Shown here piece after piece: positions 35,430 to 44,572 of a stretch of DNA of 64,000 nucleotides. This DNA comes from Pseudoalteromonas sp. A25. GTDB taxonomy: Bacteria > Pseudomonadota > Gammaproteobacteria > Enterobacterales > Alteromonadaceae. How positions within the stretch are numbered: the stretch's first letter is position 1; the number at the start of each line of letters is the position of its first letter. Location of the stretch: assembly GCF_009176705.1 (NCBI RefSeq), contig NZ_AP021846.1, forward strand, positions 1,954,001 to 2,018,000, read 5' to 3'. The notes beneath the pieces were generated by a model, which saw nothing but the letters and a program-made list of their open reading frames with translations, was not told the DNA's origin and searched no databases. Position numbers and translations under genes: made by a program.

Positions 35430-36140
35430 CTACCCCTTATTAATAATTTGTTTTACAACCTGAGCGGGATTACCTGCTGCAATGCAGTATGCGGGCACAT
35501 CTTTTGTAACCACTGCCCCGGCACCAATAATTGCGCCCTCGCCAATGGTTACACCAGCTAGCACAGTAACGCCGGTACCCAACCAAGCGCCTTGCTTGAT
35601 AATAATATCTTTAGCTTGATGATCTTCGTCAGGTAAGCCAAGTGCACGTGCTTTACAGTCAATTGGGTGGCCAGAAAAACCGGCTAAAAAAATACGCCCC
35701 GCTAGCCTAACATTGTCTTCTAGTACGATTTTGGTGCCCACAGAAAACGCATTCTGCCAGCCGATATCCACATTATTACCGACGATAAGCTTGGGCGTTT
35801 CATGCGCTGTGCTTCTAGCGCAAAAGGTAGTTATGCCCGAAAGCCTTACGTCATCTCCTAACGTAATAGACAACTCCCCTAATACTTGCGGCATTCCACT
35901 GTACAAACACAAATTACGCGCAGAGCCTTTCACCTGACTCTTAAATACAGGGGTGTAGTAAATAATCCGCAAAGCTTCTGACAACACGGTACTTAAAAAA
36001 CGGTGTATGTTGTAAACACTGTTATGCAATAAGGGAATTACTATGCATTGCGGATTACGAACACGTTTAGCCAACTTGAATAATTTGTCAGCCATGGGGT
36101 GCTCACTGGTTTTTAACCATTTTTTCATTGCTAAGTACAT
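35430..36140 (-). CDS. sypM: Left-handed beta-helix O-acetyltransferase (SypM position)
   Basis: A 236-residue hexapeptide-repeat acyltransferase of the WcaF/CysE-like group. AGGAGGA just before the ATG at 36140 fixes the start. The repeats run from about residue 85 to 230 ('[17 protein letters not shown]', '[17 protein letters not shown]', '[51 protein letters not shown]'-type ladder, shown here only in part). The His before the long loop (FSGHPID) fits the catalytic histidine. It is expected to O-acetylate the repeat unit. The 5' end overlaps sypL by 38 bases. Confidence 0.85.
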   Translation of the reverse strand: MYLAMKKWLKTSEHPMADKLFKLAKRVRNPQCIVIPLLHNSVYNIHRFLSTVLSEALRIIYYTPVFKSQVKGSARNLCLYSGMPQVLGELSITLGDDVRLSGITTFCARSTAHETPKLIVGNNVDIGWQNAFSVGTKIVLEDNVRLAGRIFLAGFSGHPIDCKARALGLPDEDHQAKDIIIKQGAWLGTGVTVLAGVTIGEGAIIGAGAVVTKDVPAYCIAAGNPAQVVKQIINKG

Positions 36141-37494
36141 TTTTCCTCCTCGTTTTATCTGACGAGAGTTTTTCAAGTGCTATCGTCAACGATAAAATAA
36201 TGTATAAAGGCCAAGTGAAAGCTTGCGTTAAAAAGGTGCCAGATACCATAAAACCAATCATGCCTGCTTTCAGTGCAAGGCTGTTTGTGATCAACTGTTT
36301 ATCCTGGTTCAATGCATTCAAACGCTCAATTCTCGCTAAACTTCTAAATACACCCATGATCAACATAATGAAGATAAGTAAACCAACGAATCCGGTTTCA
36401 CCTAATACCTGAAACCATGTGCTATGCACTGCATGATTCTTGCCATCCCAATGCGGGCTGTAAAAATAGTAATTAGCAAAAAAATTATTTACACCGACTC
36501 CAGTTAGAGGATTACCAAGAGCCATATTAATCGCCGCTTGCCACGCATAAATTCTCCCCATTGCCGATGCATCAACGCCTTCTTCAGCTGCGCCACCGCT
36601 TTGCCTATCTGTTATACCCGCAAATACCACCATCATCAGCATACCCAAAACACCAACTGTTGCGACGATAACCGGGTTTTTTACCCTCTGATAAATAAAA
36701 AAACTGAGCACAGCTGCGATACCAAGTAACCCACCCCGACTTTGCGTTGCAATAACGCCGCTGATCACCAGAAATAAGCCTGCAGCAGCCAGAAGCCTTC
36801 TCGATTTATTGTTTCTTTTATCGAACACTTCGGCGGCCAGAAACGATACAGGAAACATTAAAACCAGCGACAGGTCATTTGGATCGCCTAGTTGCGAGCG
36901 TAATTCGCGAGAGATGGTAACGCGAGTGCCTTCAACTAACCCTATTCCATTTGCTTTATTGCTTATTGCAACAAGCGCAACCGCGACACCAGACAACATA
37001 ATACCGATACGCACTATGGCGAAATGCTTTACGCTGGTCATCCACCAACTTATTGCAAATACCATAATGAACACTTTAGTAAGCACACCACTCCAATATT
37101 CAATTGCTATGCTTCGGTTACTTGCCATAAATACACACACAGTGAGCCACAAAAACAAAATGACAAAAAGCACGTGGCAAGTATGCCAATGAGGTTTAAG
37201 CTGCTTTGAAATAAGCAAATGCCAAAAGATACCTAGCAGTGAAGCAAGAGCAAGTAGCTTGGGAATTTTAAAAGGCATCAAAACGGGAAATGCCTCATGC
37301 AAACGAAAATAGCTGAACAAAATAAATAGAATAATAAATGCAATGCTGGCTCGGACAGCACTAAACGCAGCAAATGGTAAAGCAATTAATGCAAAAGCGC
37401 CCAATATACCCACGCCTTTATAGGCGCTTATAACGACCAGCGTGATGGCAAAACCAGTCAAAAATAACCTGTTTTGGTAGATTAGTTCACGCAT
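36103..37494 (-). CDS. sypL: O-antigen ligase/polymerase-family membrane protein (SypL position)
   Basis: A 463-residue protein with about 11-12 membrane helices and one large periplasmic loop (about 290-350: '[33 protein letters not shown]', '[22 protein letters not shown]'). That loop and 'R..W..A' motif are the O-antigen ligase/polymerase (Wzy_C) signature. It should join repeat units in the periplasm, or ligate them. I start it at the ATG at 37494, which overlaps the sypK stop by 8 bases. The C-terminus runs into sypM by 38 bases, which suggests translational coupling. Confidence 0.87.
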   Translation of the reverse strand: MRELIYQNRLFLTGFAITLVVISAYKGVGILGAFALIALPFAAFSAVRASIAFIILFILFSYFRLHEAFPVLMPFKIPKLLALASLLGIFWHLLISKQLKPHWHTCHVLFVILFLWLTVCVFMASNRSIAIEYWSGVLTKVFIMVFAISWWMTSVKHFAIVRIGIMLSGVAVALVAISNKANGIGLVEGTRVTISRELRSQLGDPNDLSLVLMFPVSFLAAEVFDKRNNKSRRLLAAAGLFLVISGVIATQSRGGLLGIAAVLSFFIYQRVKNPVIVATVGVLGMLMMVVFAGITDRQSGGAAEEGVDASAMGRIYAWQAAINMALGNPLTGVGVNNFFANYYFYSPHWDGKNHAVHSTWFQVLGETGFVGLLIFIMLIMGVFRSLARIERLNALNQDKQLITNSLALKAGMIGFMVSGTFLTQAFTWPLYIILSLTIALEKLSSDKTRRKNVLSNEKMVKNQ

Positions 37495-38908
37495 ATTTGT
37501 ACCCACAAACAGTGGCAAGTTGCTTTGCTATCTTTGAGATATCATGAAAATACAGCCGCACTAAATATGCACCGTATATGCTTAACACAAGCAGGCGCTT
37601 TATAGTTACATAGTCGGTGTTGGAGTACCCAATCAATATGAGTATAAATAGACATAGCCAAGCCACGATAACCTGAGACAATTTATATGGAATTGGCGCA
37701 AGCATTTGACTCGTTATATAAAAAGCGAGCGCCCGTAGCCCGTGCACAGTAATTAGTGAAAACACAGCGCCCGTCATTAAATACTTTGGTACCAGCACCG
37801 CCATCAAAGCCAACATTAACAGTGCGGCTGCTGCATTAATAACAAACACATACTTAGCATTGTGAACTAAAAAACAGCCTATATTGAGTAAGTCAGCATG
37901 ATGGCGAAAAATTACAACGATAATTAACAGTGGTACCCAAGTTGCGCTTTGAGCATAATTATCAGGCAACATTAGCACTAATAATTGCTCGCTTAATATC
38001 AACATGACTAAACTAATGAAAATAGCGATATTTAAGCATCGAGTAGCTTCATATCCATAAAGCGCTGCGTTGTTATTGTGCTTTTCAAACCGCTTAGCAA
38101 ACCACCACATTCTTACCGGCTCAAAGGCAAATGAGGTCATAAGTGCAAATTGTGCTGCTACAAAGTAAATAGCAAGCGTCTGCGTATTTGAGTTAGCAAC
38201 AATAAACCAATTTTCTGCTCCGTTACCCACGTACAAACAAATACTTGAAAGTACAATTGAAGACATAAAGTAAAAATCTCTACGCTTAATGACGGCTTCA
38301 CGAGTAGCGAAGGAAAAAATTAAAGACTTTCTAACTCTAATTAATGCCAACACTAAAATAACTAAAGAGCATATTGCGCCTGACAGCATAACCCCAGTAA
38401 CACCAAGCCCAAGAAAAAGTAAAAACAGCGATAGCATAGTCTGAGATAACCCGTGAGCTACACACGCACAACAGTACGACTTAGCCTTGTTTTGCAAACG
38501 CCAATAACTATATGGAATCGATAGTAAAGCTGAGCAACACAAGTTGACTAGTAGTAAGTAAATGTCTAGTTTATCGACGTTTACTGGTAATAATAAAACT
38601 AATGAGTCGATATTCAGACAGACTAATAACGTTAATACTAAACAACCAGTTAAACTTACTAACACACACTCTGTGATCAGTGAATTGAGTTCATGTTTAT
38701 ATGTTTGTTTGTGTCTAAAGATAAGTTCAGGTAGCCCAAAGCTGAGAATCACAGAGCATGCGGCACATAGCGTAACCAAAAAATTTAAGTAGCCGTACTC
38801 TTGCTGATTAAGCACTCGAGTAAAGACTGGCAACATAAAAAAGCCCAGCCCTTTGAGTATCAAGACGGCTACCCCATAATATGCGACTTGCTTTAGACCA
38901 CTCATCAT
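37487..38908 (-). CDS. sypK: Wzx-type flippase (SypK position)
   Basis: A 473-residue protein with 12-14 predicted helices and no signal peptide. 'GLKQVAYYGVAVLILKGLGFFMLPVFTRVLNQQEYGYLNFLV' (in part) is the standard start of polysaccharide flippases of the MOP superfamily (RfbX/Wzx). It would flip the undecaprenyl-linked repeat unit across the inner membrane. AAAGG precedes the start by six bases. It follows sypJ by 9 bases and is followed by the ligase/polymerase gene. Confidence 0.88.
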   Translation of the reverse strand: MMSGLKQVAYYGVAVLILKGLGFFMLPVFTRVLNQQEYGYLNFLVTLCAACSVILSFGLPELIFRHKQTYKHELNSLITECVLVSLTGCLVLTLLVCLNIDSLVLLLPVNVDKLDIYLLLVNLCCSALLSIPYSYWRLQNKAKSYCCACVAHGLSQTMLSLFLLFLGLGVTGVMLSGAICSLVILVLALIRVRKSLIFSFATREAVIKRRDFYFMSSIVLSSICLYVGNGAENWFIVANSNTQTLAIYFVAAQFALMTSFAFEPVRMWWFAKRFEKHNNNAALYGYEATRCLNIAIFISLVMLILSEQLLVLMLPDNYAQSATWVPLLIIVVIFRHHADLLNIGCFLVHNAKYVFVINAAAALLMLALMAVLVPKYLMTGAVFSLITVHGLRALAFYITSQMLAPIPYKLSQVIVAWLCLFILILIGYSNTDYVTIKRLLVLSIYGAYLVRLYFHDISKIAKQLATVCGYKYA

Positions 38909-38917
38909 TCACAGCCT

Positions 38918-40069
38918 TTATAAAGCTTGAACCCAGCTTGAAAGCTTTTTAGCTTGTAACTGAGCATTAAAGTAACGAGAGACTAATTGATTGGCGTTCT
39001 CCCCCATAACGTAACGAACATAAGGACTTAACTGGCAAAATTCTTTTAACATTTGGTACAAAGCACCTTCATCACCCGGCTCGCAAAGCATTCCAACCTG
39101 TTTGGTAACGATTTCCTTCACCCCCATGAGTCGTGTAGATAACACAGGGATACCACAGGCCATTGCTTCTTTTAGAACCAAAGGGCCAGTGTCTCTATCT
39201 CCATTGAGCGCAATACAAAACGGGGCAACGAGAGCGGAATATTTGCTGCAGTTTTCAGCTATCCATTTAGGTGACTTTCTACCAAGAAACCGCACTTGAC
39301 GATTTATTCCAAGCGCATAGCTAAGTCGCTCGAGCTCTTCGAATAACGGACCGTCTCCTACAATATCTAATGATACAAAAACGTGTTTTTGCAATCTCTT
39401 TATTACTGGCAATAAGAACTGTAGGCCTTTCTTTTCAACAAGACGGCCAATAAAAATAAGTTTTATGTCGGAGTTTAATGCCGTTACCTTGTTTGAAAAA
39501 AAGTTAAGATTAACCCCGCAATGCAGCAGCTTAGTTTGAGTTCGAGACACTCTTTCAAATTGCGACTTCATATCTTTGCAAACAGCAACAACAAAGTCGC
39601 ATTCATTGAGTTTATGCTTGATGTCTGCACCATTCACATATACATCGTGCCCATGTCCAATAGAAGATACCGTTATGTTTGCAAGTTTTGCAGCCACTAT
39701 TCCATAAGCCAAAGGTCCATGCATAAAATGACAATGTAAATGTTCAGCGTTAATCATTTTAATTTGTTGCGCAATGGCAGCACCGTAGCCTAACAAAGAC
39801 AACGTTGATATAGAGTTAAACTTTGCAGCAGTGTTAATAGCATAGGGTGTTCTTGAGTTAAAAATCCCTACTTTTAATAAATCACGTATTGATGGTTTTG
39901 CTATACAATAGACATCCACGCCAGCGCTTAGTTGGTTAGGTGTATTGTGGGTCTCAAATGTTAAAACCGACACCTTGTGGCCAGCAGAAACTAACGCGTT
40001 TATCTCTGTGATCACAAATGTTTCTGAGGCGATTGGAAAGCTCGGCACTAAAATGGCGATGTGTTTCAT
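38918..40069 (-). CDS. sypJ: Glycosyltransferase family 4, first gene of the long operon (SypJ position)
   Basis: A 383-residue GT-B enzyme; AGGAG eight bases before the ATG at 40069 supports this start. Motifs: 'IAILVPSFPIASETFVITEINALVSAGH', 'HLHCHFMHGPLAYGIVAAKLA', 'KLIFIGRLVEKKGLQFLLPVIKRL', 'VSLDIVGDGPLFEELERLSYALG', 'VRFLGRKSPKWIAENCS' and the EX7E segment 'LVLKEAMACGIPVLSTRLMG'. It belongs to the WcaL/AmsK-like group common in exopolysaccharide loci. It heads the operon sypJ-K-L-M-N-O-P-QR under a sigma-54 promoter at 40102-40117. Confidence 0.88.
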   Translation of the reverse strand: MKHIAILVPSFPIASETFVITEINALVSAGHKVSVLTFETHNTPNQLSAGVDVYCIAKPSIRDLLKVGIFNSRTPYAINTAAKFNSISTLSLLGYGAAIAQQIKMINAEHLHCHFMHGPLAYGIVAAKLANITVSSIGHGHDVYVNGADIKHKLNECDFVVAVCKDMKSQFERVSRTQTKLLHCGVNLNFFSNKVTALNSDIKLIFIGRLVEKKGLQFLLPVIKRLQKHVFVSLDIVGDGPLFEELERLSYALGINRQVRFLGRKSPKWIAENCSKYSALVAPFCIALNGDRDTGPLVLKEAMACGIPVLSTRLMGVKEIVTKQVGMLCEPGDEGALYQMLKEFCQLSPYVRYVMGENANQLVSRYFNAQLQAKKLSSWVQAL

Positions 40070-40101
40070 AAAAGGCACTCCTAAATATGGTAACTAGTAG
40101 T

Positions 40102-40117
40102 GGCAATAATCATACCT
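40102..40117 (-). promoter_or_regulatory. Sigma-54 promoter of the sypJ operon
   Basis: On the minus strand AGGTATGATTATTGCC has GG-N10-GC with a perfect TTGC -12 element. The transcript would start near 40090, just before the ribosome-binding site. Confidence 0.65.
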
Positions 40118-40168
40118 ACCAAAATGTTGCACATTTACAGTGTCGATTAGCAATTTAGAAGCCATTTT

Positions 40169-40181
40169 TTGCATATTGCAA
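40169..40181. promoter_or_regulatory. Shared LuxO/SypG-type palindrome between two divergent sigma-54 promoters
   Basis: TTGCATATTGCAA is a perfect LuxO-form palindrome, followed by CGCAATTT. Its centre is 59 bp from the GG of the leftward promoter and 60 bp from the GG of the rightward one. Confidence 0.72.
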
Positions 40182-40233
40182 CGCAATTTATAAATCCCAT
40201 CTCGTTACGCTACTAAAATCTTGGTGTTCACAT

Positions 40234-40249
40234 TGGCGCTTAAATTGCG
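40234..40249 (+). promoter_or_regulatory. Sigma-54 promoter of the GT2/receiver pair
   Basis: TGGCGCTTAAATTGCG matches the -24/-12 consensus with GG-N10-GC. The start of transcription would be near 40261 and the leader about 24 bases. Confidence 0.7.
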
Positions 40250-40284
40250 TAGAGACGTTTACTGTTCGCTAAGAGACTACCGAC

Positions 40285-41205
40285 ATGAAATATGATGTAA
40301 GCGTTATCATTGCAAATTTTAACTGCAAGCAATATTTGCCAATCGCATTTGCAAGTATTTTGAAACAAACTGGACTCATTGTAGAGATCATAGTGGTTGA
40401 TGATGGGTCGGATGATGGCAGTATTGAGTGGTTAGAACTTGCTCAAAAGACAATATCAAACTTGGTGTTAATAAAACAACAAAGGGCTGGCGTAGTTGCC
40501 GCACGAAACCGAGCAATTGATATTGCTCGAGCACCCTATATCGCATTTTTAGACGCTGATGATTATTGGATTGATGACAAGTTAAAAGCACAATATCAAC
40601 ACATGAAAGCTCACCCAGAATGTGTATTGACGTTTACAAACTACATGCACGTAAACGAAAATTACCACCCTATCATTGACTGCTTTTCGTATTGGCCAGA
40701 GTTTTATCAACCAGGCCTTAAAAGCTCAACTAACTACACAACACTCGCAAACCCACTAGACTTGTTATTGCATGCAAACGTAATTGGCACGTCTTCAGTA
40801 ATGGTCTCGGCAAACGCGATTAGAAGAGTCAATAAATTTGACCCAACGTTAAAAAGTGCAAGCGATTGGGATTGCTGGCTAAACCTCGCGTCGATAGGAA
40901 ATGTTGCATACACTTATCAATGCGCTATGGGTTATTTAATGCGCTCAGGTTCAATAACAGCAAATAGAGTGCGTCGTTTAGAGGCTATGCAAAGTATTAT
41001 TAAGCGTGTTTACGCTCAATCTTCGGTAAGCTTTAGCACGAAAATAAAAACGAAAGCGAGAATGAATGAATGTTACGCAGAGTATTTCTCAGAACAAGGT
41101 AAAACGCTCAATGCACTTTTCTACACCGCGTGTGCATTTGGGTTAAACCCACACGCCAGAAATGCCAAGCATTTAATGCATAGTTTAAAGCAGCTTATTG
41201 TATAA
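40285..41205 (+). CDS. Family 2 glycosyltransferase (possible SypI counterpart)
   Basis: A 306-residue GT-A enzyme. 'VSVIIANFNCKQYLPIAFASI' starts the domain, 'EIIVVDDGSDDGSIEWL' holds the first Asp, and 'YIAFLDADDYW' holds the DXD metal motif. 'SASDWDCWLNLASIG' gives the likely base-bearing segment. It lacks membrane helices. It is divergent from sypJ, shares the palindrome at 40169 and has its own sigma-54 promoter, so it is probably co-induced and acts on the same polysaccharide. A receiver gene follows 9 bases later. Confidence 0.88.
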   Translation: MKYDVSVIIANFNCKQYLPIAFASILKQTGLIVEIIVVDDGSDDGSIEWLELAQKTISNLVLIKQQRAGVVAARNRAIDIARAPYIAFLDADDYWIDDKLKAQYQHMKAHPECVLTFTNYMHVNENYHPIIDCFSYWPEFYQPGLKSSTNYTTLANPLDLLLHANVIGTSSVMVSANAIRRVNKFDPTLKSASDWDCWLNLASIGNVAYTYQCAMGYLMRSGSITANRVRRLEAMQSIIKRVYAQSSVSFSTKIKTKARMNECYAEYFSEQGKTLNALFYTACAFGLNPHARNAKHLMHSLKQLIV

Positions 41206-41214
41206 GGTTAAAAT

Positions 41215-41622
41215 ATGTACAAAATAATTATTGTTGACGATGAAGAGCCAGTTTTAAGAGCGCTAAACCGGCTCTTTGCACGACACTATGAATTACACCT
41301 ATATAACGATCCAACCAAAGCGGTAGAGAGCTTTAAGAGTAACCAATATGACCTTATTCTGTCGGATATAAAAATGCCCTATCTCGATGGTTTTGAAGTG
41401 TTAACACAATTTGCGCAGTGTTTTCCTGACTCTGGAAGAATGCTGATAAGCGGATACACTGACTTAGACGAGTGCAGAGGCGCACTGAATAAAGATATTG
41501 CTCATATTATCGTTTCTAAGCCATGGGATAACTTTGAACTTGAGTCGATAGTTGCTCTATTGCTACAAAACTGTGCCTTGAAAAGTGAGCTAAAAGCATT
41601 AAAAAGTAATTTGATAGCTTAG
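41215..41622 (+). CDS. Stand-alone receiver protein (RpfG-like receiver)
   Basis: A 135-residue protein with only a receiver domain and a short helical tail (LLLQNCALKSELKALKSNLIA). The acidic pair is 'IIVDDEEPVLRAL', the phospho-Asp 'LILSDIKMPYLDG', the Ser 'MLISGYTD' and the Lys 'IVSKPWDNFEL'. The 'SKPWD' segment is typical of receivers attached to HD-GYP or GGDEF enzymes, but no output domain is present. It is 9 bases after the GT2 gene, in a sigma-54-controlled unit, so it may compete for phosphate in the Hpt relay or bind a partner. It overlaps the convergent phosphoesterase gene by 24 bases. Confidence 0.85.
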   Translation: MYKIIIVDDEEPVLRALNRLFARHYELHLYNDPTKAVESFKSNQYDLILSDIKMPYLDGFEVLTQFAQCFPDSGRMLISGYTDLDECRGALNKDIAHIIVSKPWDNFELESIVALLLQNCALKSELKALKSNLIA

Positions 41623-42516
41623 TAGTTTATGGTCGCTGCCATTAAATTGTTCAATCTGCAAGTCCGTTATAGCAATTGCTTCACTTACTATACAATTATC
41701 TATTGGAAGTTCTATTAAACTGAAGAGCAGCGCACTATCATAGTGCCATGTATGATAATTAACGCGAACTTGAGAGCAAGACAAACTGTTTTTAAAAGGA
41801 AAATAAACTGACCAAGGAACAGTGTTAAAATCACCGCTTATAACCCATCGCCCAGCAGCGTCTTTGGTCTCATTATGTAAGCGTTTTAATAGCGCATTGC
41901 GAAGTTGCCAATCGCGTCTGGTTCTTGGTGACGGTGGATGAATAGCGAATAGCTTGATAACCTCGCGTGCAATTAATAAGTCTAGCTCCACATAACCCAC
42001 CCGCTCCTTGTGGGTAAATACCACTTTACTACTTATTATTGGATAACGTGTAATTACGCCAATCCCCATGGGAAAACCAACCCTCTGTGAAGGGCCAAAC
42101 TTAAAGTAATGTGGCTTTATTGATTCAAATAGTGGCTTATGTTGATCATTAAACTCTTGAACGACGAGTAAATCCCAATCCTCCTTAGCAAGTTTAGCCA
42201 ACTCTTTTTTAATATATGGGTTAAAGTAGGATAAGTTTATCTGCTTGACCGTGAGTTGTGTTTTCTTTTCAGGTTCGCTAAGAAAATAACTTTGCCAGTT
42301 GAGGTGCAACCCCGTAAGAAACAATGATGCTGTTAGCAAACAAAGTGCTAACTTCTTGTTGTGATATGCGATTAACGTAGCCGGTATAAAAGAAAACAGT
42401 AACCACTGATAGCGAAAACTCCCTATCAAATCTCCGACATACCCATAGTCCTTTGCTAAAAAAGCTATGCTTATGAAGCAGAAATATAAAGCGAGATTGA
42501 TATATTTCATCGTCAT
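41599..42516 (-). CDS. Endonuclease/exonuclease/phosphatase-family membrane protein
   Basis: A 305-residue protein if it starts at the ATG at 42516 (two other ATGs are within nine bases). Three N-terminal helices (about 4-80) anchor it. The EEP/DNase I-like domain follows: 'WDLLVVQEFNDQHKPLF' (metal-binding Glu), 'VFTHKERVGYVELDL', 'LFAIHPPSPRTRRDWQ', 'WVISGDFNTVPWSVYF' (D.N) and 'FNGSDHKLLSYQITF' (SDH). All catalytic motifs are present. The substrate may be DNA, a lipid or a phosphorylated sugar. It is 72 bases downstream of the LruC gene, after a terminator. Its link to the island is positional only. Confidence 0.83.
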   Translation of the reverse strand: MTMKYINLALYFCFISIAFLAKDYGYVGDLIGSFRYQWLLFSFIPATLIAYHNKKLALCLLTASLFLTGLHLNWQSYFLSEPEKKTQLTVKQINLSYFNPYIKKELAKLAKEDWDLLVVQEFNDQHKPLFESIKPHYFKFGPSQRVGFPMGIGVITRYPIISSKVVFTHKERVGYVELDLLIAREVIKLFAIHPPSPRTRRDWQLRNALLKRLHNETKDAAGRWVISGDFNTVPWSVYFPFKNSLSCSQVRVNYHTWHYDSALLFSLIELPIDNCIVSEAIAITDLQIEQFNGSDHKLLSYQITF

Positions 42517-42550
42517 ATTTTTCAATCGCTCAGCAAAAAAATGAAAAAGA

Positions 42551-42577
42551 ATAAAAGCTAAAACCGTTAGCTTTTAT
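42551..42577 (-). terminator. Terminator of the lipoprotein/LruC operon
   Basis: An 11-bp stem (ATAAAAGCTAA / TTAGCTTTTAT) with a 5-base loop; the minus strand is T-rich after it. It begins 12 bases after the LruC stop. Confidence 0.7.
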
Positions 42578-42588
42578 CGTATATATTG

Positions 42589-44064
42589 TTACCACATCCA
42601 AATTGATTTGCCGATGTCTTTGGTGCTTTCTGTGTTCGGGCTCAAATACCAACTCGCATCTGACGTACCATCACCTCGGCTATAAGATAAAAACTTACTA
42701 TATGCTTGACCTAAATCTACATATTCAATTGGAGGGAGCCAATCATCTGGGAAGACCAATGCATATGGATATCCCTGAGTATCTTTAAATTGCGTATCTA
42801 TGCTGCCACTGTTGGCAGAAAATGCTAATCGAGCCACATTGCCCGGTAAATGTACTTCATGCCCGGTAACTTCAGTGTACAAATAAGGGTCGTATGGCGC
42901 GCTAGGCATTTCATTTGCAGGAACTGGACTATCCAAATTTACTACTACGCTAAATTTATTTCCTTTTATAATAGGGACATCTGGCAGCGTATTAACAAAT
43001 TCATAGCCCGGAACAGACATTAAACTTTTACTGTCTTCAAATATGAGTAAATCAACAGAATCAGAGAAGGTTTTTGATTGTGGATATCCAAAAATTGGCG
43101 TCTGCGACCCTGGCTTAAACATGCTTATGGTTGCCGAGCCTGACACTGAACTTGCAAACGGAATGTGTAAATACCAATCATGAGTATATGATGCGCCTCG
43201 CGCTATCATGTACCCTGTTGCATTAATTGAAACCACCTCATTGTTTAACATTCCAAAACCTACTTGGTAACCAACAATCAGATCATTAAAATCGTAATCA
43301 CCTTTGTTAGGATAACTGTCTTCATAACTTACAACAAAATACGAACTATTACTTGGGTAGTAAACCCATGAATCTGGTGACGTTACTTCGGAGTTATTCG
43401 CAATTACCAAAGGAGCTTCATCTAACCCTGCTGCGAGTTGCTCTAAATACTCTTTATCTTGACTACTTAAAAGAGCCACATCTTCGTACCCTGCCCCGTA
43501 GTCATAAAAAGCCTCAGGATCACCTAGCTCAATATTCGTTTGTAAAAACTCAACCGTTAATATTGCACTCACAGCGTCTGACAAGCTATCAGGAACAACT
43601 ATCGACAAAGTTCCATCGAATGACGAGCCATAAATATCACTGTCCTTACTACCTGTTATCCTAGAAGACCCGCTATCCCCAATCACTGTGTAATATTGAG
43701 CACGCTGAGTGTCGCTTTTCGGCGCGACCACCGTACTTGTTGGTGTTGAAAACGTTGAGTAAACATTTGTACCATTAGGAGTGCGTATCGTTAAGTATGC
43801 ATATTTTATCGTTACGCCTTGGGATTGTGCTTTTTCGCTGCCACTTGCTGCCTCGTTTACATCAATCGCAAATACCAAACTTCCGCTATTGTCTTGCCTA
43901 AACCATTCTAATGCTTCAGCTGTAGGATTTTTGTCTGCAATGTGAGCAACAAATAAATCAATGTCTCCATAACCTTGGCGTATCGTATCTTTGAGCTTCA
44001 CTGATTCGAACGCTTGCGTATTCATACTAATAACAACAACCAAGATAAAAATTAACCACTTCAT
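42589..44064 (-). CDS. Secreted LruC-domain protein, candidate biofilm-matrix protein
   Basis: A 491-residue protein with a signal peptide (MKWLIFILVVVISMNTQA). The N-terminal 200 residues are beta-rich ('GSLVFAIDVNEAASGSEKAQ', 'STPTSTVVAPKSD'). From about 225 the LruC/DUF4842 domain is clear: 'PDSWVYYPSNSSYFVVSYEDSYPNKGDYDFNDLIVGYQVG' in outline, with the acidic DYDFNDL Ca-binding-like motif, then 'INATGYMIARGASYTHDWYLHIPF' and 'GHEVHLPG'. LruC proteins are surface or matrix proteins of unknown role. It is coupled (ATGA) to a lipoprotein gene whose promoter region has the LuxO/SypG-type palindrome, so it may be a matrix component made with the polysaccharide. Confidence 0.82.
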   Translation of the reverse strand: MKWLIFILVVVISMNTQAFESVKLKDTIRQGYGDIDLFVAHIADKNPTAEALEWFRQDNSGSLVFAIDVNEAASGSEKAQSQGVTIKYAYLTIRTPNGTNVYSTFSTPTSTVVAPKSDTQRAQYYTVIGDSGSSRITGSKDSDIYGSSFDGTLSIVVPDSLSDAVSAILTVEFLQTNIELGDPEAFYDYGAGYEDVALLSSQDKEYLEQLAAGLDEAPLVIANNSEVTSPDSWVYYPSNSSYFVVSYEDSYPNKGDYDFNDLIVGYQVGFGMLNNEVVSINATGYMIARGASYTHDWYLHIPFASSVSGSATISMFKPGSQTPIFGYPQSKTFSDSVDLLIFEDSKSLMSVPGYEFVNTLPDVPIIKGNKFSVVVNLDSPVPANEMPSAPYDPYLYTEVTGHEVHLPGNVARLAFSANSGSIDTQFKDTQGYPYALVFPDDWLPPIEYVDLGQAYSKFLSYSRGDGTSDASWYLSPNTESTKDIGKSIWMW

Positions 44065-44483
44065 AAGTTAATCTCCATTGTAATTTGAGGGTCACCCGCA
44101 ACCGTTGAAAACATATCTACAAACACGTTAGACACGACATTTTCTATATATAAACTTAAGTTGAGCTCTCCTTTGACTCCGCCCAAAAATAATAACTTGC
44201 CCTGCTCTGTATAGACTTTTATGAACACAGTATTTGCACTAAAATCGTAGCTTTCAGGCTCAATTACGATGTTGTGCTCACGAAATTGAGAAAACACAAA
44301 CTCTTCACCAGCAGGCGTATCACTCAATAACGTTGACAACGAATTAGATTGCTCAGATGCAGGTTGTACACTCTGCTCTTGTGCACTTTGATTTATAATA
44401 TCCGTCGACTTAGCTTGCTCTTCTGATGAACCGCCACAGGCGATTAACGCAACGCAATAAATCAGGGTTAAACAAAACCTCAT
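44061..44483 (-). CDS. Hypothetical lipoprotein upstream of the LruC gene
   Basis: A 140-residue lipoprotein; the start is the ATG at 44483 with GGAG seven bases before it. The lipobox is 'VALIAC' with Cys near residue 16, followed by GGSS. A Ser/Gln/Glu-rich linker (about 20-60) precedes a small beta-rich domain ('EEFVFSQFREHNIVIEPESYDFSANTVFIKVYTEQGKLLFLGG' in outline) of no known family. It lies in the same predicted sigma-54 unit as the LruC protein, and the two probably work together at the cell surface, the lipoprotein perhaps as anchor. Confidence 0.7.
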   Translation of the reverse strand: MRFCLTLIYCVALIACGGSSEEQAKSTDIINQSAQEQSVQPASEQSNSLSTLLSDTPAGEEFVFSQFREHNIVIEPESYDFSANTVFIKVYTEQGKLLFLGGVKGELNLSLYIENVVSNVFVDMFSTVAGDPQITMEINL

Positions 44484-44517
44484 ATCAAACTCCAACAATG
44501 GTGCCTTGCATTACCAC

Positions 44518-44533
44518 TTCAAAATTTGCGCCA
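44518..44533 (-). promoter_or_regulatory. Weak sigma-54 promoter candidate of the lipoprotein/LruC unit
   Basis: On the minus strand TGGCGCAAATTTTGAA has a good -24 element, but the -12 doublet is GA instead of GC. The leader would be about 22 bases. Confidence 0.4.
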
Positions 44534-44572
44534 AAAAAAGAGTACTGATTTAATTGAATAATTTAGATGTGT

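Noticed and set aside
44493..44508. AGGCACCATTGTTGGA on the minus strand as sigma-54 promoter of the lipoprotein gene
   Set aside because: The transcript would start inside the ribosome-binding site, and -12 reads GG instead of GC; the element at 44518 has a workable leader.
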